A DNA stretch of 10,130 nucleotides, taken from positions 1,432 through 11,561 of the forward strand of contig DEKO01000119.1 of the NCBI GenBank assembly GCA_002353885.1, written 5' to 3'. Every line of letters starts with the position of its first letter. The first letter of the stretch is position 1. Made by a program: the position numbers and the translations under genes. Below are positions 5,938-10,130 of this stretch, piece by piece. Under the pieces are notes generated by a model, which saw only the letters and a list, made by a program, of their open reading frames with translations, had not been told where the DNA came from and made no database searches. Source of the stretch: Porphyromonadaceae bacterium UBA2720 (GTDB taxonomy: Bacteria; Bacteroidota; Bacteroidia; Bacteroidales; Muribaculaceae).

Positions 5938-6231
5938 ATGAAAGGATTATTCATAGGGCTTAAAAAAATGGCTGTGCGTGGCATGCTGGCCATCGGAGCG
6001 ATGCTGGGACTCACGTCATGTCCCATAGTGCAGGAAAATGTCTACGGGCCACCACCCCAGACGCCTGAAGCACCCGCCAAAGACAGCATCCAGGTGCGCA
6101 AGCTGGTCTACGGTCCACGACCTTACTTCAAGCGCGACACCATCAACATGGTCGAGGACGTCTATGGCCCGCCTGTCGAGATGCAAGAAGACACGGTTGT
6201 CGAACCAGAAACAAAAAGTAACAATCCCTAA
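5938..6231 (+). CDS. rSAM-associated lipoprotein 1 (three VYGP motifs)
   Basis: A 97-residue predicted lipoprotein, first gene of the operon. The signal peptide has a basic, hydrophobic N-terminus and the lipobox LTSC with Cys28. The mature part is Pro/Glu-rich and has VYGP at 35-38, 57-60 and 75-78 (VYGPP, VYGPR, VYGPP). The first motif starts seven residues after the lipidated Cys. It fits the 'radical SAM-associated putative lipoprotein' family (TIGR04134, by recall) and is the likely substrate or partner of the enzyme at 6464. An internal ATG (Met11, 5968) would leave a more typical signal length; the first ATG is kept because it lies close behind the promoter. Function and modification are unknown, and Tyr or Pro of the motif are the obvious candidates for change. 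Lipoprotein 2 follows after 17 bases. Confidence 0.85.
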   Translation: MKGLFIGLKKMAVRGMLAIGAMLGLTSCPIVQENVYGPPPQTPEAPAKDSIQVRKLVYGPRPYFKRDTINMVEDVYGPPVEMQEDTVVEPETKSNNP

Positions 6232-6248
6232 GCACGATAGAACCGACT

Positions 6249-6464
6249 ATGATCAAATGGCTAATACGCGCATTGATGGCAATGGGCGCAATGTTGGGGC
6301 TCGCTTCATGCTCGGGGCCCAAAGAATCCGTCTATGGGCCTCCACCAACGATGGACACGACTCGGGTGCAAGAGAGACATGACGAGGGCAGCGAGCAGTC
6401 AGCGCAGCCCGAAGACGCAAACCATCGGCCCGGAGACCTTCATACCGACAATCCTAACCACTGA
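6249..6464 (+). CDS. rSAM-associated lipoprotein 2 (one VYGPPP motif)
   Basis: A 71-residue predicted lipoprotein paralogous to its upstream neighbour. The signal core MGAMLGLASC (12-21) parallels IGAMLGLTSC of lipoprotein 1, with lipidation at Cys21. VYGPPP is at 28-33, again seven residues after the Cys. The remaining 38 residues are hydrophilic, rich in Glu, Gln, Asp and His, and carry no second motif copy. Its TGA stop (6462-6464) overlaps the ATG of the radical SAM gene by one base, implying translational coupling. Duplication of the lipoprotein in one operon followed by divergence of the C-terminus is the simplest reading. Molecular role unknown. Confidence 0.82.
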   Translation: MIKWLIRALMAMGAMLGLASCSGPKESVYGPPPTMDTTRVQERHDEGSEQSAQPEDANHRPGDLHTDNPNH

Positions 6465-7525
6465 TGACTACACGCCAAATCATAGAACTTGAGCGCACAC
6501 GGCGCGAGCGCAAGTGGCTCGAAAAAAATCATCCGTTGCGGCAACTCTTCTGGGAGTGCACGCTGCGGTGCAACTTGGCTTGCCGTCATTGTGGCAGCGA
6601 CTGCCGCAAGGAGGCCGTTGTTCCCGACATGCCGCTTGACCACTTCGTGCCCGTGCTCGATGATGTGGCACAAATGACCGACCCAGCTGATGTGCTGGTC
6701 AACACCGTGGGCGGTGAGCCACTGGTCAGGCCCGACATCGTGGAGTGTGGCCGTGCCATCACAAGCCGAGGATTCTCGTGGGGAACAGTCACCAATGGCG
6801 TGCTGCTCGACAAGCAGATGCTGGATAGGCTGCTTGATGCGGGACTGAACACAATAGCTGTAAGCCTTGACGGGCTCGAACCCGAGCACAACTGGCTGCG
6901 AGGAAACTCGTTCGATGGCGCCATGCGAGCCATTACCTTGCTGGCGCAGTCGTCCAGACTGATCTGGGATGTCATCACCTGTGTCAATCAGCGCAACCTG
7001 GGCTCGTTGCAGCAGTTCAAGCAATATCTCATCGACCATGGAGTGAGAAAGTGGCGCATCTTCACCATCTTTCCGCAAGGACGAGCCAAACTGCACCCCG
7101 AGCTATTCCTCTCGCCAGAACAATACCGACAGCTCATGGATTTCATCGCCACCACCCGCCAGCAGGGCGAGATTGACCTTTCCTATAGCTGCGAGGGATT
7201 CCTGGGCGACTATGAGACTGTGGTGCGCCGGTACACCTACCGCTGCGATGCGGGCACCATGACAGCCTCGGTGCTGGCCAATGGCGACATCAGTGGATGC
7301 ATGAGCATCCGAGCGCACTATGCCCAGGGCAACATCTACCATGACAAATTCTCGGACGTGTGGAAGAACCGATTCGAGCAGATGCGCAACAGACGCTGGA
7401 TGAAGCGTGACCAATGCGACAAGTGCAAAGCATGGGACTGGTGTGTGGGCGGACCATTCCATCTGCGCGGCGACCAGGGCGAGATGTTGCACTGCAACTA
7501 CCTCACACTGTGCGACAAAACCTGA
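6464..7525 (+). CDS. Radical SAM/SPASM enzyme of the rSAM/lipoprotein system
   Basis: A 353-residue cytoplasmic iron-sulfur enzyme. The radical SAM cluster motif is C-x3-C-x2-C at Cys36, Cys40 and Cys43 (CNLACRHC), and SAM binding is marked by VGGEPL (82-87). The SPASM-type C-terminus has Cys261, 279, 318, 321, 327 and 344, including C-x2-C-x5-C followed by GG, which would hold auxiliary [4Fe-4S] clusters. Only 35 residues precede the first cluster, so there is no PqqD-like leader-recognition domain; any recognition must use another surface or a separate protein. It matches the TIGR04133 family (by recall), always paired with small lipoproteins. By analogy with SPASM peptide maturases it probably modifies the two lipoproteins before export. 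The ATG overlaps the preceding TGA, and the gene closes the operon. The actual reaction is unknown. Confidence 0.9.
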   Translation: MTTRQIIELERTRRERKWLEKNHPLRQLFWECTLRCNLACRHCGSDCRKEAVVPDMPLDHFVPVLDDVAQMTDPADVLVNTVGGEPLVRPDIVECGRAITSRGFSWGTVTNGVLLDKQMLDRLLDAGLNTIAVSLDGLEPEHNWLRGNSFDGAMRAITLLAQSSRLIWDVITCVNQRNLGSLQQFKQYLIDHGVRKWRIFTIFPQGRAKLHPELFLSPEQYRQLMDFIATTRQQGEIDLSYSCEGFLGDYETVVRRYTYRCDAGTMTASVLANGDISGCMSIRAHYAQGNIYHDKFSDVWKNRFEQMRNRRWMKRDQCDKCKAWDWCVGGPFHLRGDQGEMLHCNYLTLCDKT

Positions 7526-7776
7526 GTCAACGTCACCAGCAATTTTTTTCTCGTACACGCACAAGAATTGAAAATAGAAAAACTAGAAAATAGAAAAAAA
7601 TAAGGGGACTATGTACCAGTTGTCCCCTATCGATAATAATCGTTATTTTTGGCCTTAGAAGATTCTTCGCCGATGGCGATAATTTGAGTAACTGAGGGCG
7701 GCGCACAGCGACACCCTCGGTTACTGCCAAACAAGCTATCTGTTAAGGTGTCGTGTGCTTGTCATAGCGACAAGTT
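7526..7776. other. Convergent intergenic region with serial stem-loops
   Basis: No gene is seen between the convergent rSAM and META genes. It holds a 13-base direct repeat gaaaatagaaaaa (7570-7582 and 7586-7598, 16-base period) and the terminator stem at 7603-7628. A cgcc/ggcg hairpin follows at 7668-7678. A 12-bp stem with one wobble pair joins 7687-7698 and 7714-7725, with a 15-base loop. A cttgtc/gacaag hairpin (7758-7774) lies just after the META stop. The last three lack T-tracts and could be part of the META 3' UTR or a small RNA. Confidence 0.5.
7594..7628 (-). terminator. Terminator for the META gene (minus strand)
   Basis: The 7-bp stem aggggac/gtcccct (7622-7628 with 7603-7609) has a 12-base loop. 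On the minus strand it is followed by tattttttt (through 7594). This suits the minus-strand META gene, although it lies about 150 bases after its stop. It could also slow transcription from the rSAM side, but the plus strand has no adjoining T-run. Confidence 0.7.
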
Positions 7777-8631
7777 CTACCGGCTCAGCGTGGTGCGCGT
7801 TAGCCGCAGCACAATGGTACCCCGGCCATCGAGCAAAGCCACCTCGTTGTCGTTGATGCGCTTGCAGTACTCGCCTCGCTCCAAGGCCAGCAACAGGCCG
7901 GTCTCGGCAGTCATGTCATCGCAGCGGTGCTCGGTCGAACTCAAATCTTCAAACTGGATGGCAAAATCCTTCTCGGTGTCGATGGTGATGATGCCGTTGA
8001 TGATGTTGCAGCCTGTCTGGCCATGCAATGTCTGCATCACGGGGTCAATCACCAGACGCATGTTCTTGTCAAGAACCAGCTCGTTCTCAATCTCTTTGAC
8101 CAGCCAGACACCACCCAGCATATCCAAGTTCTGACGCTTCAGCGTCATCAGCACCACACCCTTGTTGTTCATCAGATTCAGATACTCCATGCCGTAGAGC
8201 TCGGTCACGTTGTAGGTGCGCACCTCACTCAGCGTCTTCATGATTGTGCGCTCGCTAGTGGCATTGTGGCACGACTGGTCGGTCGTAATCATGTCCTGGA
8301 ACGTAATGTTCGAACCGCTGAGCTGGAACTTTCCGTTCAAGCTGTTGCATCCGTTGTTTCCATACACCTTGTGGTTCTTGAAGTCAAGATAGATATAGGC
8401 ACGTTCACGCGTGCTGATGGGTTTCTTGCGAAGCGACTCGAAGTCCCACTCGCCATAGAGCTGCTGCGCTGGGCGAGTAATCACCACCGGCTGTGGAGTC
8501 TCGTCCAACACCTGTGGCTGCTCAATCTGCACCTCGCTCTTCTCGTATTTTTTCTTCTTCTTGCGGGCCATGGCAGTGTCGGGAATCAACAGCAAGGCAG
8601 CAATCAGGGTTATGATAGTCAGTTTCTTCAT
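7777..8631 (-). CDS. Exported protein with tandem META (HslJ-like) domains
   Basis: A 284-residue protein. Residues 1-22 form a Sec signal with probable cleavage after AMA, followed by a lysine-rich stretch (RKKKKKYEK, 23-31) and a Pro/Gln-rich linker to about 56. Two META domains follow, at about 58-165 and 171-278. Each has an opening W strand (LYGEWDF; LGGVWLV), a G-C-N-x-x-N-G turn (94-100; 207-213), and a later Cys (121; 237) that could pair with the turn Cys. The family includes E. coli HslJ (novobiocin resistance and envelope heat shock), but its biochemical role is not settled. Here it is probably a periplasmic or surface protein without lipidation, as no lipobox is seen. It is monocistronic, convergent to the rSAM gene and divergent from the GH2 gene. 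Confidence 0.87.
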   Translation of the reverse strand: MKKLTIITLIAALLLIPDTAMARKKKKKYEKSEVQIEQPQVLDETPQPVVITRPAQQLYGEWDFESLRKKPISTRERAYIYLDFKNHKVYGNNGCNSLNGKFQLSGSNITFQDMITTDQSCHNATSERTIMKTLSEVRTYNVTELYGMEYLNLMNNKGVVLMTLKRQNLDMLGGVWLVKEIENELVLDKNMRLVIDPVMQTLHGQTGCNIINGIITIDTEKDFAIQFEDLSSTEHRCDDMTAETGLLLALERGEYCKRINDNEVALLDGRGTIVLRLTRTTLSR

Positions 8632-8660
8632 CTTTACAGGGAGTCTCTGTTTTGAACTTT

Positions 8661-8692
8661 CAAAATTAGTGCTTTTTTATAAAATGTGCAAA
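8661..8692 (-). promoter_or_regulatory. Promoter of the META gene
   Basis: On the minus strand TTTG (8692-8689), a 20-base spacer and TAATTTTG (8668-8661) match the Bacteroidetes consensus exactly. The ATG at 8631 lies about 30 bases downstream of the -7 element. Confidence 0.8.
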
Positions 8693-8698
8693 TTATGG

Positions 8699-8728
8699 CT
8701 TGTATAATAAGATTTTTTAGTAAATTTG
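8699..8728 (+). promoter_or_regulatory. Promoter of the GH2 gene
   Basis: TAAATTTG (8721-8728) matches the -7 consensus. CTTG (8699-8702) lies 18 bases upstream as an imperfect -33 element. The ATG follows about 27 bases after the -7 box. The -33 element lies only six bases from that of the divergent META promoter. Confidence 0.6.
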
Positions 8729-8755
8729 TAGCCGTAACAAGTTCTTTTAGGATAA

Positions 8756-10130
8756 ATGATGAAACGAATCACGAACAATCTGTTGGCACTGATTGTGACG
8801 CTGGCCTGTTGGACCCTGGCAGGGGCCTATCAGGTGGCTGGCGGACACATCAGTTCGCCTTGGGCCGAGACAATCGATGTTGACCATGTGTGGAACGAAT
8901 ATCCGCGACCATTGATGCAACGCAATCAGTGGCACAACCTCAACGGGCTGTGGCAATATGCCATCACCGACATGCAAGTGGGCAAACCCACTCAGTGGGA
9001 TGGCGAGATATTGGTGCCGTTTTGCTTAGAATCGGACCTGTCGGGAGTGGCTAAGTCGCTCGACCAGAACCAAGCATTGTGGTATCGCACAACCTTTCGG
9101 CTGCCCAAAAAGTGGAACAAAAACGACCAGATAAAACTCAACTTTGGAGCCGTGGACTGGAGCGCCGAGGTGTGGGTCAACGGAACCCGGGTGGGCAGTC
9201 ACACCGGTGGATACACCGCCTTCAGCCTCGACATCACTGGAGCAGTGATGCGCAAGGGCGACAACGAGCTGGTGGTGCGCGTGCTCGATGCCACCGATGT
9301 GGGCTACCAGCCCTGCGGCAAGCAACGAAGCAAGGCACGTGGCATCTGGTATACGCCCGTGAGCGGCATATGGCAGACGGTCTGGCTCGAACCCGTGCCG
9401 CAAGCACACTTTGAGCGCATCTACTGTCACCCCGACATCAAGGCGGGAACTGTCACCATTGAGGCATTGAAGAGCCAACCGACGGCAACCAAGACCGAGG
9501 TGCGATTGCTCGATGCAAAGGGCAAGGTCGTGGCACGAGCCGAAGCCGTCATGGCACCCGTGCTGACACTGCCAAAACCCGTGAAGCTGTGGACGCCCGA
9601 TCAACCCAATCTCTATGATATCGAAGTTCTGCTCAAGAATGAGAAGGGCAAAGTGCTTGACCGCGTCCGCTCTTATTTTGCCATGCGCGAGTTCGGCATG
9701 GCGCGTGACAGTGAAGGATTCATGCGATTCACACTCAATGGCAAGCCCATTTTCCAGTTCGGACTGCTCGACCAGGGGTGGTGGCCCGATGGACTCTATA
9801 CAGCTCCATCACCCGAGGCCATGAGATATGACATCGACAAGACACGCCAGTGGGGATTCAATCTCATTCGCAAGCACGTCAAGGTCGAGCCCGAATTGTG
9901 GTATGCGCACTGCGACCGCACAGGCATCATCGTCTGGCAGGACATGCCCAGTGGCGACTATGACAATGGGCAGCCATGGGATGACTGGGGACATAGCTAC
10001 TATCGTGGCGCAACGGTGTGTAAGCGTTCGCAACAGAGCATCGACAACTACTACAAAGAGTGGGGCGAAATCATCGGTCAGTTCGGTGCGTTTGGATGCA
10101 TTGCCTCGTGGATTCCCTTTAATGAGGCAT
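8756..10130 (+). CDS. Glycoside hydrolase family 2 protein (3' end beyond window)
   Basis: The first 458 residues of an exported family 2 glycosidase. An N-terminal signal (about 1-24, MMKRITNNLLALIVTLACW) is followed by a jelly-roll sugar-binding domain (about 45-215; WYRTTFRL, VWVNGTRVGSHTGGYTAFS, RGIWYTPVSGIWQTVWLE). An Ig-like domain comes next (about 216-310; LWTPDQPNLYDIEV). The TIM barrel opens with LNGKPIFQFGLLDQGWWPDG and continues with GFNLIRKHVKVEP and VWQDMP. The last residues read WIPFNEA: Glu457 in the N-E pair is the expected general acid/base. The nucleophile lies beyond the window. Substrate (beta-galactoside, -glucuronide, -mannoside or other) cannot be told from this part. 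A second ATG directly follows the first. It probably acts in the periplasm or on the surface in glycan degradation; no SusC/SusD genes are in view. Confidence 0.92.
   Translation, partial: MMKRITNNLLALIVTLACWTLAGAYQVAGGHISSPWAETIDVDHVWNEYPRPLMQRNQWHNLNGLWQYAITDMQVGKPTQWDGEILVPFCLESDLSGVAKSLDQNQALWYRTTFRLPKKWNKNDQIKLNFGAVDWSAEVWVNGTRVGSHTGGYTAFSLDITGAVMRKGDNELVVRVLDATDVGYQPCGKQRSKARGIWYTPVSGIWQTVWLEPVPQAHFERIYCHPDIKAGTVTIEALKSQPTATKTEVRLLDAKGKVVARAEAVMAPVLTLPKPVKLWTPDQPNLYDIEVLLKNEKGKVLDRVRSYFAMREFGMARDSEGFMRFTLNGKPIFQFGLLDQGWWPDGLYTAPSPEAMRYDIDKTRQWGFNLIRKHVKVEPELWYAHCDRTGIIVWQDMPSGDYDNGQPWDDWGHSYYRGATVCKRSQQSIDNYYKEWGEIIGQFGAFGCIASWIPFNEA

Noticed and set aside
7927..8655. 242-codon plus-strand frame opposite the META gene
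   Set aside because: Antisense to a protein with a signal peptide and two META domains; no independent evidence.
8756..8815. Lipoprotein signal for the GH2 enzyme
   Set aside because: The TLAC sequence has Thr at -3 and Leu at -2, a poor lipobox; a standard Sec signal is as likely, so no lipidation is claimed.
9026..9604. 192-codon minus-strand frame inside the GH2 gene
   Set aside because: Shadow of the glycoside hydrolase frame, which continues through domain motifs to the N-E acid/base.

Overview
The window looks like chromosomal DNA of a Bacteroidales bacterium, plausibly from a Muribaculaceae- or Prevotella-like gut lineage. I base this on a Bacteroides-type serine palmitoyltransferase, a PheS with a Bacteroidetes-style four-cysteine insert, a rSAM/lipoprotein operon of a kind known mainly from Bacteroidales, repeated Bacteroidetes promoter signals (TTTG, about 20 bases, TAnnTTTG), and the absence of strong Shine-Dalgarno sites. 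No rRNA, tRNA, CRISPR array, transposase or integrase is visible. The family-level placement is inference.

Layout. Bases 1-546 hold no convincing gene, but they contain nested inverted repeats and a G-run hairpin element. Leftward from about 3477 runs a minus-strand block: an exported GIN/DUF2807 lipoprotein, pheS (phenylalanyl-tRNA synthetase alpha), a small four-helix-bundle (23S rRNA IVP-type) gene, and nth (endonuclease III). The four-helix gene is AT-richer than its neighbours. It sits between two six-unit arrays of a 7-bp repeat in opposite orientation, and one array supplies the pheS stop codon; it looks like an inserted cassette. Rightward from 3787 come spt (first step of sphingolipid synthesis), with a clear terminator, and a solitary pRiA4b ORF-3-like gene, also with a clear terminator.

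Next is a compact three-gene operon (5938-7525) behind a textbook Bacteroidetes promoter. It encodes two small lipoproteins carrying VYGPP motifs and a radical SAM/SPASM enzyme whose start overlaps the second lipoprotein gene. It matches the uncharacterised 'rSAM/lipoprotein system' (from memory, TIGR04133 with TIGR04134) and is the most interesting system here: the enzyme probably modifies the lipoproteins, but chemistry and function are unknown. In both lipoproteins the first motif starts exactly seven residues after the predicted lipidated cysteine.

Convergent to this operon is a minus-strand exported protein with two META (HslJ-like) domains. Its 3' flank holds several stem-loops and a terminator. 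It is divergent from, and nearly shares promoter space with, an exported family 2 glycoside hydrolase that runs off the right edge just after its acid/base glutamate. Apart from the lipoprotein/rSAM operon, the genes look like separate transcription units serving housekeeping (tRNA charging, base-excision repair), envelope lipid and surface-protein functions, and glycan breakdown.
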